Assembly (NCBI GenBank): GCA_023055425.1
Contig: JALGPY010000006.1
Coordinates: 69,534,127-69,598,126 of the forward strand
From: Linanthus parryae
Lineage: Eukaryota; Streptophyta; Magnoliopsida; Ericales; Polemoniaceae
Reading direction: 5' to 3'
DNA length: 64,000 nucleotides
The notes under the pieces were generated by a model. The model worked only from the letters and a program-made list of their open reading frames with translations. It ran no database searches and had not been told where the DNA came from. Shown here in pieces: positions 11,776 to 22,932 of this stretch; position 1 is the stretch's first letter; the number at the start of each line of letters is the position of its first letter. The position numbers and the translations under genes were made by a program.

Positions 11776-13477
11776 TCATTCCTCATCATCTTGATCTTTT
11801 TCTTGTTGATCTACATCATCAACTTTGTCACCTTCTCCCTCAAACAAATCAGCATCAGTCACAATATCTGGTACAGTAGAATTCCTAGGTTTCTTTTTCT
11901 TGAGATATATGAGCAGTGAACCTGAGTCTGGACTATCTTCTTCTTGATCTTCATCCACTTGTTCAACCTCCGCCTGTTTGCTTTTTCCTTTGACCTGAGT
12001 AGTCTTATCTGGAGTTGAATGCTCACTGGATCCTTTGCTAATTCAGCCTTTTTGGTACTCTTCTCAGCTTGAGACACTTCCTCAGCCATATCAAACAATG
12101 TAATGCTCCTGAACATGGTTTGAACCATGTATTTCACTTGTCTGAGATCTTTTTCAAACCCATGCTGATTCTACTTTACCTCATCAATCTCCATCTGAAG
12201 TTATTTCAACAATTTAAGGGTCAAGGGGTTATCTTAGGACTAAGAGGTTTGGCTGGAAGTGGGAGTTAAGGTTTTGGGTTTATGAAAATTCTTGGAACCC
12301 AATTCTTCTCCTATCAACTCAGAGTAGAGCTTCCAAACTTTTAGAAATTGTTTTCACCACACCAATTTTCTCAAAAGCCTTCTCATTGAGCATACCAAAC
12401 CTAGTAGTCACTGATTCCTCCCTTTCAGTTGGAATTTCAAAGTGTTGAAAGAATGCGGTGAGCAAGTTGGCATGGCAAAGGGTGTATAATCTGGTTGGTT
12501 TGGCTATAAAGCATGTTCTCCATCACCAACTTTGGAAGATCAGTTTCATGCCCATGCATAACCAAGTACATATAGTATAACACCATGTCAGTTACCAGTT
12601 CCTTTGAGTGTTCCCTGGGTACCACACATCTATTAAAGATAGTGAACAAAACATTGGCTTCAACAGTTAGCACAAAGTGTGTTAACTGCTTAGATGTGGT
12701 AGGGGTATTAGGTAGAAAGAATTCTTCCTTTGCTAGTTTCGCAGCTTCACTCTTAGGAGGGTAGTTACTGGTTTCATATCTCTTAGGACAACCTAGAACA
12801 TTAGCAAACTCAGAATGATCTAGTTCCATAACAATGCCAGCAACCTTAGTAAGAATCACTAGATTTGCAGACTTCTAGACTTGTTTCAGGTTTAGGTAAA
12901 AGAATCTGGTGATTCTAGGGTAAGCTAACTCTGGAGGATTTAGAATAAACCAAAGAGAGATTTTCTTCAACATTTTGATGCATTCCAGATTCATACCATG
13001 TAGCTTAGGCATACTAATCAGACTACAGAAACCAAATGGTCTAGAGGCAAAACCATCAAGCCACTGACCTCTAGCAACATTAGTAACAAACCATGTACTA
13101 TCATGAGCTGATTTCTTACCAGTGGTTTTCTATTTTGAGTAGATCTGTAGTGCCTTTTCGATGTTCTCATCTGCTTCATTTTCTGGTTCATCCTCTATAA
13201 CTTTCTCCTTTCCCTTGCTCTTGTCTGTTTTGTCAGCTTTCTTCTTTGGACTACCAATCTGAATACCCTTCTGTTTCTGAGGTGCTGTCTCCACTGCCTT
13301 CTTCTTCTGCTTGCTGGACACTGGGGTTTCATCCTTCTTGTCCTTCTTTTTGGGAGGAGGAGGAGGTATATCTTCTGCAGTAGGGGTTTTTGAACTGGAG
13401 TCCCCACTAATGGTTTGAACCTCTTCTACAGTGGCCTTTCTTTTATTCTCTGTTGTAGCTTTTGATCCGCCAGCCAT
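11776..13477 (-). pseudogene. Copia C ORF3 (putative plant transposon protein family, PF20167-like), broken
   Basis: The gene begins at ATG 13477 (MAGGSKATTENKRK) with a Lys/Pro-rich low-complexity N-terminus (PPPPPKKKDKKDE) and runs openly to a stop near 13130. Homology resumes in pieces. YPRITRFFYLNL and the VAGIVMELDHSEFANVLGCP block fit the family core, and FNRCVVPREHSKELVTDMVL fits the arm around the conserved WhxFVNxxL region. A last piece at 11958-11779 has an acidic tail (DVDQQEKDQDDEE). Several stops and shifts separate the pieces. Its place between pol and the 3' LTR matches ORF3 of the Athila elements. No transmembrane segment is seen, so 'env-like' would be a label of position only. 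Two palindrome pairs (13676-13790) lie just upstream. Confidence 0.65.
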
Positions 13478-13675
13478 TTTGATTATGTCTCAGGCTCTTC
13501 TGGTGCTCATTAGGGTTTGGAGAAGAAGAGGGAGGTAGGATAGATACGGAGGAGAGAAATATGGAAGGAGATAAATAGAAGAGAAAGAAGGGGCAACATT
13601 GAGCAATTATCGACAAAGATAACACCCAACATTGAAAGATCCAAAATTATTGACTAAGCAACATGCAGTATTACT

Positions 13676-13790
13676 TTCAAGGCTTCGAAAAGGATTTGAA
13701 GGCCTTGAAAATCTATATAATGTAAGGCAAAAATACTCAATGTTTAGAAAGGATTTTCAAGTATTTGAAAAATCAGTTCAAACCTTTGAA
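13676..13790 (-). repeat. Copia C palindrome pairs between pol and ORF3
   Basis: TTCAAGGCTTCGAA (13676) and TTGAAGGCCTTGAA (13696) are 20 bp apart. TTCAAGTATTTGAA (13756) and TTCAAACCTTTGAA (13777) are 21 bp apart. The two pairs start 80 bp apart. They sit upstream of ORF3, the position held by the internal arrays in Athila-1 and Athila-2. Confidence 0.8.
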
Positions 13791-13821
13791 ACACGTAATA
13801 CTTACCTGATTCTCCCCCTAG

Positions 13822-15300
13822 ACCAAAGCTTCCTTATTTAGCATGCCCAATTCCAATCTTAAGGATGAAAATCTTTCATCTGGAAATGGTTTAGTGAAGA
13901 TATCTGCAAATTTCATGTTAGTTGAAACAAATTAAAGAACAATATGACCTTTCTATGCATGATCTCTGATGAAGTGATGTATAACATCAATGTGCTTTGT
14001 TCTTGAATGTTGAACTAGATTCTTTATAATTGATATTGCACTTGTGTTGTCACACTTGATAGGTATATCTCCGAAATCAAATAAAATATCTTTCATTTGT
14101 TGTGCTATCCAAAGTACTTGGGAAAAACAAGCTCCAGCTGCTATGTATTCAGCTTCAACTGTTGATAATGCGGCTGAATTTCACTTCTTAGAATGCCAGC
14201 TGATTAAAGATGATCCAAGAAATTGGCAGCATCCTGATGTACTCTTTCTATCAACTTTATATCCTGCAAAATCAGCATCTGAATATCCACACAAAGAGAT
14301 TTTAGAATGTTTAGGATACCGAAGCCCTAAGTCTTTGGTACCATTGAGATATCTAAAAATTCCTTTAACTGCAGTCAAGTGTGATTCTTTAGGATCAGCT
14401 TGAAATATAGCATACATGAACACACTGAACATGATATCTGGTCTACTAGCTGTGAGATAGAGTAGTGATCCAATCATACCTCTATACTCCTTCACATTCA
14501 CACTCTTACAAGATTCATCCTTGTCTACAGACAGTGTAGAACTCATGAAAGTCATAATCTCTTTGGATTGAGACATATTGTACTTTCTTAGCAAGTCTTT
14601 TGTGTACTTGCTTTGATGTAAAAAAATTCCCTTCTTCATTTGATGAATTTGAAGTCCAAGGAAGAAGTTCAATTCTCCCATCAAGCTCATTTCAAATTTC
14701 CTGCACATAAGACTTGAGAATTCCTTGCATAGAAGATCATTAGTAGCTCCAAACAGAATATCATCAACATAAATTTGAACTATAAGAATATATTTCTCAT
14801 GAGTCCTTATGAAAAGGGTTTTGTCTTCCAATCCTCTTTTGAAATTATTTTCAATCAAAAATTTTGACCATCTTTCATACCAAGGTCTTGGAGCTTGCTT
14901 TAAACCATAAAGAGCTTTTTCAAGTTTGTAAACATGATCTGGAAACATGTCATTTTCAAAACCTGGTGGTTGAGCAACATAAACTTCTTCTTGCAGATAA
15001 GCATTTATAAAAACACACTTCACATCCATTTGAAATAGTTTCATGTTTTTGTGAGATGCAAATGCAAGTAGAATTCTAATTGCTTCTAACCTGGCAACAG
15101 GAGCAAAAATTTCTTCATAGTCAATACATTCTTCTTGATTGTAGCCTTGAGCTATCAATCTAGCTTTGTTCCTGATTACCTTTCCATTGTCATCTAACTT
15201 GTTTCTGAAAACCCATCTGGTGCCAATGACAGACTGATTTCTTGGTGGAGGAACTAGATTCCAGACCTTTTCCTTTCAAAGTCATTGAGTTCACTTTGCA
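13822..15300 (-). pseudogene. Copia C body C1: reverse transcriptase and RNase H
   Basis: A 325-codon open stretch (15158-14181) encodes most of the RT. It includes [31 protein letters not shown], the catalytic [10 protein letters not shown] and the RNase H start [19 protein letters not shown]. RNase H continues in a broken frame to about 13822 (EAEYI and KHIDVIHHFI region). The N-terminal part above 15158 is also out of frame. RT copies element RNA into DNA and RNase H removes the RNA strand, both in cytoplasmic particles. Catalytic residues in the open part look intact, but the polyprotein as a whole is not. Confidence 0.85.
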
Positions 15301-17241
15301 TAGCTATAATCTAGTCTGCTTCTTGTAATGCTTCCTTCACAGTTTTAGGTCTGCAAGAGAAATAAAAGCAATAAAAGCACACATATTTTTCAACTGTGAT
15401 ATGGTCTGTGTACTAGTGGTTGAATCAGGAATAATGTTATCAGAAGAATGAGATGAGAGATATTTGAATCTCTTTCTTGGTGTTCATGTTTCAGGCTCTC
15501 CAGTTTGCTTATCATGTATCTGATAACTTGAAGTAGTAACTTGTTCTCCTGTTTTCTTTGAAGATTCTATTTCAAGGCTTTGAATCTGTGTTTCAAGGCC
15601 TTGAAAATGCTGTCTTGATCCAGTGACATTTCCTTGGATTCTTTTGAGAATTACTCATCAGTGTTTGAATCATGCTTATTCAGATTGAGATCTACAAAAC
15701 CATCACTCAAAGAACCATCACAGCTTTCATAAAAAATAACATGAATGCTCTCTTCAACAAGCTTGGTTCTCTGATTATAGGCTTTGCTTGTCTATGAATA
15801 ACCAAGAAATATACCTTCATCACTTCTTGCATCAATTTTACCAAGATTGTCCTTACCATTATTGTACACAAAACATGTACAGCCAAAAGGTTTGAAGTAA
15901 GAAATTTTTGGATTTTTTCCTTTGAACAACTCATAGTGGGTATTTTTCAGAATAGGTCAGATCTAGCATTTGTTAAGAATGTAGTTTGCTGTATTTACAA
16001 CTTCTGCCCAATATTATTTTGGCAACTTATTTTCCAGAAGCATTGTCCTTTACATGTCTTCAAGAGTCCTGTTCTTTCTTTCAACAACTTCATTCTATTG
16101 AGGAGTTATAGGAGCAGAAAATTTGTGAGAGATGCCATGCTTAGAACAGAGTATATCAAACTCAAGTTCTCTACAAAGTTTTGAAAATTCAAAGAGAGCT
16201 TCAGATTTTTCTTTCAGAGACATTACCCAAGTATATCTAGAGAAGTCATCAACAATAACAAGAATGTACTTCTTACCCTTTGGAGTTGGAGTTCTCATAG
16301 GACCACAGAGATCCATATGCAGCAATTCAATGGGTCTAGTAGTACTTACAAAATTCTTTGACTTGAATGAGCTTCTAGTTTGCTTTCCTCGTGCACATGC
16401 CTTGCATACTTCTTCATCCTTTTACTTGATGGAGGGAAATCCTCTTACTAAGTTCTTGGAGACTAACTTGTTCAAGGTATGCAAACTAATATGTCCCAAT
16501 TTTCTGTGCCAAAGCTTTGAATCTTCTTTCTAGGCCTTGAGACAGTTCAAGTTTTCACCTGCAACTTTGTTAGTCTGAAAGGTATAAACATTGTTTGATC
16601 TAGAGGCTGTGAGGATGCACTTGCCAGATTTCTCATTCTGCACCACACACTTCTCTTTATCAAATATTACTTTGTTACCATTATCACAAAGCTGAGATAA
16701 ACTAAGCAAGTTAATTTCAAACCATCAACTAGATATACATTAGAAATTGAATTTTCAGGATTTGTACCAACTTTACCAATACCAAGAATGTTGCATTTTC
16801 CTTTTTCACCAAGTGTAATTATACATTTTGATTGCTCTTTTAGTTCTGAGAATAGAGATCTCTTTCCACTCATGTGTCTTGAGCAACCACTGTCCATAAA
16901 CCACTTCTGCTCTTTGGTCTTGGTGACACCCTGCAAACACCAAACACCATTCACTGTCTAACCCCTTTAGGAACCCAAATCTGTCTAACATGTCCTTTGA
17001 GTTGGAAGAGAAAAGTGTTCCTCATTATGTGAAGGTCTCTTCTTCTAAAAGGACAAGTCATTTTAACATGACCAATCTTATTGCAGTAATGGCATTTTGG
17101 AGATGTTTTGCTTCCAGCTTTCACAAATCTTATATTGTTTTTATTTGGATTGTATCCAATACCAATTTCGTGAACAGAATTCAAGCTACCTCCAAGAATC
17201 AAGTTCATGTTGTGTTCTGAGCATGCAAGTTTAGTTTTCAC
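15301..17241 (-). pseudogene. Copia C body C1: zinc knuckle, protease and integrase
   Basis: From the 5' side, CHYCNKIGHVKMTC (a CX2CX4HX4C knuckle, within 17241-16951) is followed by the protease site WFMDSGCSRHMSG (16954-16667). A SKLWHRKLGHI pre-integrase segment lies near 16500. Integrase follows with LLHMDLCGPMRTPTPKGKK and the VIVDDFSRYTWVMS catalytic-core region (16325-16095), then broken pieces to about 15707. The IN-RT linker carries a palindrome pair at 15571/15592, read in frame as FKALK. Stops and shifts break the polyprotein. The copia order PR-IN-RT is clear. Confidence 0.8.
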
Positions 17242-17308
17242 TAATTCTTATTCTTGAAGTTTCTCAGTAAAAGTAGTATTTTGTTTATCCAGTTCGTGAT
17301 GTCTTAGA

Positions 17309-18719
17309 TTACAAGGCTATTACTCGAGAGAGAGAGTTCTCAGTGACTACTTCCTTGACTTGTGTTGTCAAGGCTTTGAAACTGGTTTTCAAGGCCTTGA
17401 AATCACTGTCAGTTTTCTTCTGAGAGATTTCAAGATTCTGATTTAGGCAAACAAGTTTAAAATTTTCTTTTGCTTGCTCATGAAATTTTTCTTTCAAAAC
17501 TCTAATTTCTTTCAGATAGTCCTCTTCATTTAAAAGCAATGTTCTAAGATAATCAGAGATGGCTTCTGTTGGTTTTGAAATCAAACAATTCACCATTACC
17601 TCAATGTTCTTTTCAGAACTTTCATCATGCTTGGCCATAAACATAGGTTGACATGTTCTTCTTCAGATCCAGAGTCACTTGCGGTATTTGAATCACTCCA
17701 TGAGGCTTTCATAGCTTTCATTCTATTATCATGATCTTTCTTCTGAAATTTCTTTCTTTTCTTGTGTGGATAATCTCTGATCAAGTGTCTTGCATCACCA
17801 CATGGAAAGCAATTCATGACTTTAGGCTTATTATTTTGTGAAGAAGACTTACCTTTGTAGTCCTTGCTACTGGAGGATCTGTGTCTTTCTCTGTTGAAGT
17901 CCTTGTTTCCAAAGTTTTTCTTCATCTTAAGAATTATGGTCAAGGATTTGGAAATCAAAGAAATTAGATCTTCATCATCATCCTCAGTTTCAAGGCTTTG
18001 AATTGTCTCATTCTCTTTAGCCTAGAGAGGCAAGTTCTTTACACCTTCTGGTAGCTCTCCATCAGATTCATTCATGGATATTTCATGTGTGAGGAGCTTC
18101 CCTTGTAGGTCATCAAGTTGGAGTGATGAGAGATCTTGAGCTTCCTCAATAACAATAGTCTTTGGTTCCCATTTTTCATTTGGAAGACTTCTCAGAATCT
18201 TCCTCACCTTTTCTTCATTGGAAATATGTTTTCCCAGTAGGTTGATGACAATGTCTGTGAACCTTTTGAACATGTCTCTGATTGACTTATCTCCATTCAT
18301 CTTGAAAAGCTCATATTTCCTGAGATATATATTGATCTTGGTTTGCTTCACTTGACTGGTTCCTTCAAAGGTCACCACAAGCTTATCCCATATCTCTTTG
18401 GCAGTCTTGCAGCTTGAAATCCCGTTAAATTCATCTGCACTCGAAGGACAATATAAGAGATTCATAACTTTATAGTTATTTGAGAATTGCTCTAATTCAG
18501 ATGATGAAAGAGAGTCTTCTGATTTGGGAGCTCTAATTCCATCCTTCTCTCTGTAGAAAGTATGAGGACCATTTTGGATGATAGTCCAGAGTTCCATATC
18601 TTGATCAATAACGAACATTTTCGTCAAAGCTTTTCAGTGGACAAATTGTCTCCACAGAATAGAGGAGGTCTGTTAGCAGCTCTTCCGTGTGAGAAACCAC
18701 CATCACCTACAGTACTCAT
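17309..18719 (-). pseudogene. Copia C body C1: gag
   Basis: The likely start is ATG 18719, encoding a gag N-terminus with GFSHGRAANRPPLFCGDN. A frameshift near 18650 leads into the main open stretch (18627-18022) with DMELWTIIQNGPHTF and AKEIWDKLVVTFEGTSQVK, the usual copia gag core. Next come a first zinc knuckle whose last cysteine is Tyr (CFPCGDARHLIRDY, within 17958-17596) and a helical segment (17644-17309). This last part contains SDFKALKTSFKALTTQ, produced by a palindrome pair at 17367/17388. Gag forms the virus-like particle. The frame is interrupted at least twice, so it is not functional as it stands. Confidence 0.8.
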
Positions 18720-20440
18720 AATCACAACATGGTTAAATCTATGCAGTGATACAAGAATAATATCACCTTTCTAAGTATGATCTCTGATGAAATGATGTAC
18801 AACATCTATGTGCTTGTTTTTGGAATGCTGAACTAAATTTTTTGTAATTAAAATAGCACTGGTGTTGTCACATTTGATAGGTATTTCTTTGAAATCGAAT
18901 CCAAGATCCCTCATTTGATGAGCAAGCACTTGTGAACAACATGCTCGAGTTGCTATATATTCAGCTTCAGCTATTGATAATGCCACATAGTTCTGTTTCT
19001 TTTAATGCCAGCTAATTAGGGACGAACCACGGAATTGGAAACACCATGAAGTGCTCTTTCTGTCAACTTTATATCCTACAAATAAGCATCTGAATATCCA
19101 CAAAAAGAGAAGTTAGACTGATTTGGAGTTAAATGTTGAAGAAAGTATTCATGTCATTCTTTGGTACCATTGAGAAGCATCTGAATATCCTACAAATAAG
19201 TCTTTGGTACCATTCAGGTATCTGAATATTCTTTTAACAGGAGTTAAATGTGACTCTTTGGGATGAAATTGAAATCTTGCACACATACAGACACTTAACA
19301 TAATGTCGGGTCTACTAGCAGCGAGATACAGAAAAGATCCAATCATACCTTTACACTCTTTCTGATTTACACTCTTACCAGCTTGATCCTTATCTAAGGA
19401 TAGTGTAGAACTCATTGGAGTCTTTGTCACTTTGGAATGAGACATATTGTACTTTTTAATTAAGTCATTAGTATACTTGTTTTGATGAAGAAAGATTCCT
19501 TTCTTCATCTGGTGCACATGCAGTCCAAGGAAGAAGTTCAATTCTCCCATTAAGCTCATCTCAAATTCCCTGCTCATAAGACTTCAGAAATCCTTGCAAA
19601 GAGATTCATTATTAGCTCCAAAATGAATATCATCAACATATATTTTAACTACTAAAATGTTTTTCTCATGAGTCTTGATGAAAAGGGTTTAGTCAACTAA
19701 TCCTCTTTTGAAACCATTTTCAAGTAGAAACTTTGAAAGTCTTTCATACCAAGCCCTTGGAGCTTGTTTTAAACCATATAGAGCTTTTTCAATTTTATAA
19801 ACATGATTTGGAAACTCACCGCTTTCAAATCCAGGAGGTAGAGACACATAAATTTCTTCTTGCAAGTAACCATTTAAAAAAGCACACTTGACATACATTC
19901 GAAAAAGTTGAATGTTCATGTAAGATGAAAATGCAAGTAACATCCTAATTGCTTCTAACCTTGAAATAGGAGCAAAAGTATCCACATAATCAATACCTTC
20001 TTCTTGGTTGTAGCCGTGAGCTACTAGTCTAACTTTGTTTCTGATTACCTTCCCATTTTCATCTAACATGCTTCTGAAGACCCACCTTGTGCCAATGACA
20101 GACTGATCTTTTGGTGGAGGAATTAGATTCCACACCTTGTTTCTCTCAAATTCATTGAGTTCACTTGGTATTGCAATGATCCATTCTGCTTCTTGTAATG
20201 CTTCTTTCACATTTTTGAGTTCTACAAGAGAAACAAAGGTATTAAAAGCACACAAGTTTTTCAATTGAGATCTTGTCTGTGTACCAGTGGATGGATCAGA
20301 TATAATGTTTTCAACTGGATGAGATGAAAAATAGTTGAATTTCTTTCTTCGAGTCCAAGGCTCAGGTTCTCCAGATAACTTCTAAATCCTTTGAGATCTT
20401 GAGGAAGTAGCTTGATCGCTTTATTCTTTTGTTGCTCATT

Positions 20441-20475
20441 TTCAAGGCTTTGATAACCATTTTCAAGGCCTTGAA
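20441..20475 (-). repeat. In-frame palindrome pair in the C2 IN-RT linker
   Basis: TTCAAGGCTTTGAT (20441) and TTCAAGGCCTTGAA (20462) lie 21 bp apart and are read on the minus strand as IFKALKMVIKALK. The same pair sits at the equivalent place of body C1 (15571/15592). Confidence 0.8.
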
Positions 20476-21282
20476 AATTTGTCCTGTTTTCCTACAAGCT
20501 TTCCTTGAAACCATGTAAAGTTTATGCTTCATCTTCTGACTCATGCTTGTTCAAATTCAAGTCTGCAAAACTTTCACTCAAAGAAACATCATAGCTTTCA
20601 TAAAGAATGACATGAATACTTTATTCAACAAGCTTAGTTATTTTATTTTAAACTCTATAAGCTTTGCTAGTCAGAGAATAACCAAGAAAGATACCTTCAT
20701 CACTTCTTGCAAAAAATTACCAAGATTGTCCTTACCATTATTGTGAACAAAACATGTGCAGCCAAAAGGTTTGAAATATGAAATGTTTGGCTTTCTTCCT
20801 TTGAAAAGCTCATAGGGGGTCTTCTTCAAGATTGACCTAATCAGGAACCTGTTAAGTATGTAGTTGGCTGTGTTCGCAGCTTCAGCCCAGAATGACTTTC
20901 GTAACTTGTTCTCTAGAAGCATTTTCCTTGACATATCTTTAAGAGTCATGTTCTTTCTTTCAACAACACCATTCTGTTGAGGAGTTTTTGGAGCAGAAAA
21001 GTTGTGAGAAATACCATGCTTAGCACAAAATAACTCAAACTCAAGCTGATCAAATTCTCTACCATGATCACTTTTGATTGAAGCAATTGGTAGGTTTTTC
21101 AAAGTTTGAAGCTCCTTACAAAGCTTTGAAAATTTAGTCAGAGCTTCAAATTTATCTCTAAGAAACATAACCCAAGTAAATCTAGAATAATCATCAACAA
21201 TAACTAACATATACTTCTTACCCTTTGGAGTTGGAATCCTCATAGGAACACAAAGATCCATGTGAAGTAATTCAATGGACAA

Positions 21283-21313
21283 GGGAGGTCTATTAGCAGC
21301 TAATAGACCTCCC
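21283..21313. repeat. 31-bp perfect palindrome at a deletion junction
   Basis: GGGAGGTCTATTAGC, a single A, then GCTAATAGACCTCCC form an exact inverted repeat with 15-bp arms. The arm sequence appears again just downstream (from about 21325), so the gag-deletion joint in C2 was sealed with an inverted copy of nearby DNA. Confidence 0.85.
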
Positions 21314-21414
21314 ACAGAACAAGGGAGGTCTATTAGCAGCTCTTCCATGTGAGAAACCACCATCTCCTATAATACTCATAATCACAAGATTGTTAGATCT
21401 ACATAGTGATACAG

Positions 21415-21426
21415 GCTCTGATACCA
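21415..21426 (-). promoter_or_regulatory. Copia C primer binding site (initiator tRNA-Met)
   Basis: The minus strand reads TGGTATCAGAGC directly after the 5' LTR. This is the standard Ty1/copia primer site for minus-strand DNA synthesis. Confidence 0.9.
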
Positions 21427-22932
21427 ATTGAAGGACGGTACAGTAGGAATAATTACAAGATCAATACTCTAGAAGGGGGGTTGAATAGATTATGGTAATT
21501 TTTGCAACTTTTGCTAAAAGATTGGTTTAAAAGAAGTTTGTGAAGTGCAACAAGTATTAAAAGGCCTTGAAATAAGTTTCAAGTCCTTGGAATGAAAACA
21601 GAACGTAAATAGAAAGCTGATAGTTTTCAAGGCCTTGAAATGAGGTTCAAGACCTTGAACTGAAAACCTGTTTTGAATAGTTTATAGGATAAGTAAAATG
21701 CAGCAATGTAAATGTAAGAGACACAGTGATTTATAGAGTTCAGTCCACTTGGACCTACCACTCTGTCTCTGCTCTTTCTACCCAAATTGACTTTTTGACT
21801 CGTATCTGGGTTACTTTGACCGGGTGATTTGGATAGTAAAATAATACGATATTTTGATAATTTATTCACCGTATGATAGATAAAATTTTATTCTACAACA
21901 CCATGAAAAAATTATCGAAAAATTGCATCGATTTGCTATTCAAATCAATTGGTCAAAGTGACCAAGTGAATAATGGCAAAAGTCAAAGTGGGTAGAAAGA
22001 GCAGAGACAGAGTGGTACATATCTACCTCAGGGACTTGACCCCTGCAGGATTTTCAAATCAATTCTTATTAATCAAAAGCTAAGCCCTAGATCTAAAGCA
22101 CAGAGAGATGCCTTACTCTGTTACAGCTTGTGTTTCTCACTAACCTATCTAGTACCAGCTCTAGCTAACTAGTAATTCAGAATTCTCTATTGTTCACCTT
22201 TAACAATTCACAAGAATAAGAAATGAAATTAATATATAAATGATATACAATTGAAGATTAGAAGAGAAGAACACTGAGAGCTAAGTCTTCACTGAGAATG
22301 CAGTGTTCTTGATATGATTGGATTGAGTGATGTAGATCTACTTCTTGGTTGCTTGTCAATCCTCTATGGAGTTTGAATGTCTCTGTATATTATGCTCTTT
22401 TGTGTCTAGAAATTCTTCATCCACAAAGATCCTTTTATGCAGCTTGTTTGAACTGAAGATATGCAAGATCTTCATTAACAAACTTTCCTAAAATTTAGCT
22501 GCAAGTCTTTGACTCTTCTAACAGCTCTCCCAACGGCTAGTTGCTCAGTATCTTCAAAGATACTGTCTTGATCTTGTTTGTTAGATGGTTGGGAAGCTTT
22601 AGATGCAGCATATCAATGTGAATAATGACTTCGATAGATTGATTTCCATCCTACATTGAAATAGATTAGGAAACAATCCTACAAAATAGGAAATTATATA
22701 TCCCTGCAAAAACTAAGTCAAACAAATATTTGAATCATTTTTACAATAATAGAATGATTTGTCTTTCCCCATCAAGTAACATATAATAAATCATAAGAGA
22801 TCAGGAGTAAGAATAGAATCAAAAACTCCCCCTAAATGCATGCCAAAATCTGCAGTTCTGATTTCAAACCCTTGAACCAGTTTCAAGGCCTTGACAAGCT
22901 CTTTCAATCCTTTGAAACAGGCTGAACTTACA
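21427..22932 (-). repeat. Copia C 5' LTR, with a MITE inside
   Basis: This 1506-bp block aligns with the 1260-bp left LTR apart from a 258-bp MITE at 21758-22015. On the plus strand it ends GAACTTACA. Palindromes start at 21558/21578 and 21626/21646, and as a triplet at 22863, 22882 and 22903. The last base pairs next to the primer site are degraded. Confidence 0.8.
21758..22015. mobile_element. MITE, 258 bp, with long terminal inverted repeats
   Basis: It begins CCACTCTGTCTCTGCTCTTT and ends with the reverse complement AAAGAGCAGAGACAGAGTGG. Terminal inverted repeats extend past 25 bp and include TGACTTTTG-like inner parts. It is absent from the equivalent place in the left LTR (near 10420). 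The flanks read TA on both sides (21756-21757 and 22016-22017), so a TA duplication is likely; the superfamily is not certain. Confidence 0.75.

Larger units (their letters stand above)
18771..21379 (-). pseudogene. Copia C body C2: gag-deleted integrase, reverse transcriptase and RNase H
   Basis: The gag start (ATG near 21379, GFSHGRAAN) is fused to the integrase. Most of gag, the zinc knuckles and the protease are missing. Integrase (21363-20671) shows LLHMDLCVPMRIPTPKGKK, VIVDDYSRFTWVMF, SDHGREF and PQQNGVVERKN. RT (20264-19149) shows FLNGYLQEEIYVSLPPGFE and [14 protein letters not shown], with a stop before the YVDD region. RNase H is rearranged: its DAD motif region is lost near 19150 and a terminal part (MALSIAEAEYIAT...HIDVVHHFIRD) survives at 18986-18771. 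It abuts the 5' end of body C1 at about 18757-18765 with no LTR between. Confidence 0.8.
10089..22932 (-). mobile_element. Copia C: composite SIRE/Maximus-like Ty1/copia element with two pol bodies
   Basis: Read on the minus strand, the order is 5' LTR (22932-21427), initiator tRNA-Met primer site, a gag-deleted body C2 (IN-RT-RH, 21379-18771), a fuller body C1 (gag-PR-IN-RT-RH, 18719-13822), ORF3 (13477-11776), polypurine tract and 3' LTR (11348-10089). The third ORF downstream of a copia-type pol suggests the SIRE/Maximus lineage. The outer 5-bp flanks (CTACA at 10084-10088, CAATG from 22933) do not match. That fits recombination between two copies rather than one clean insertion. Palindromes of consensus TTCAAG-GC-CTTGAA occur in pairs throughout. 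Confidence 0.75.

Noticed and set aside
14044..14403. 119-codon plus-strand ORF
   Set aside because: It is antisense to the copia C RNase H region, which has clear domain motifs on the minus strand.
16509..16541. Further palindrome pair in copia C (CCAAAGCTTTGAA and TTCTAGGCCTTGAG)
   Set aside because: The first part encodes the ordinary SKLWHRKLGHI pre-integrase segment, so the likeness is probably chance.
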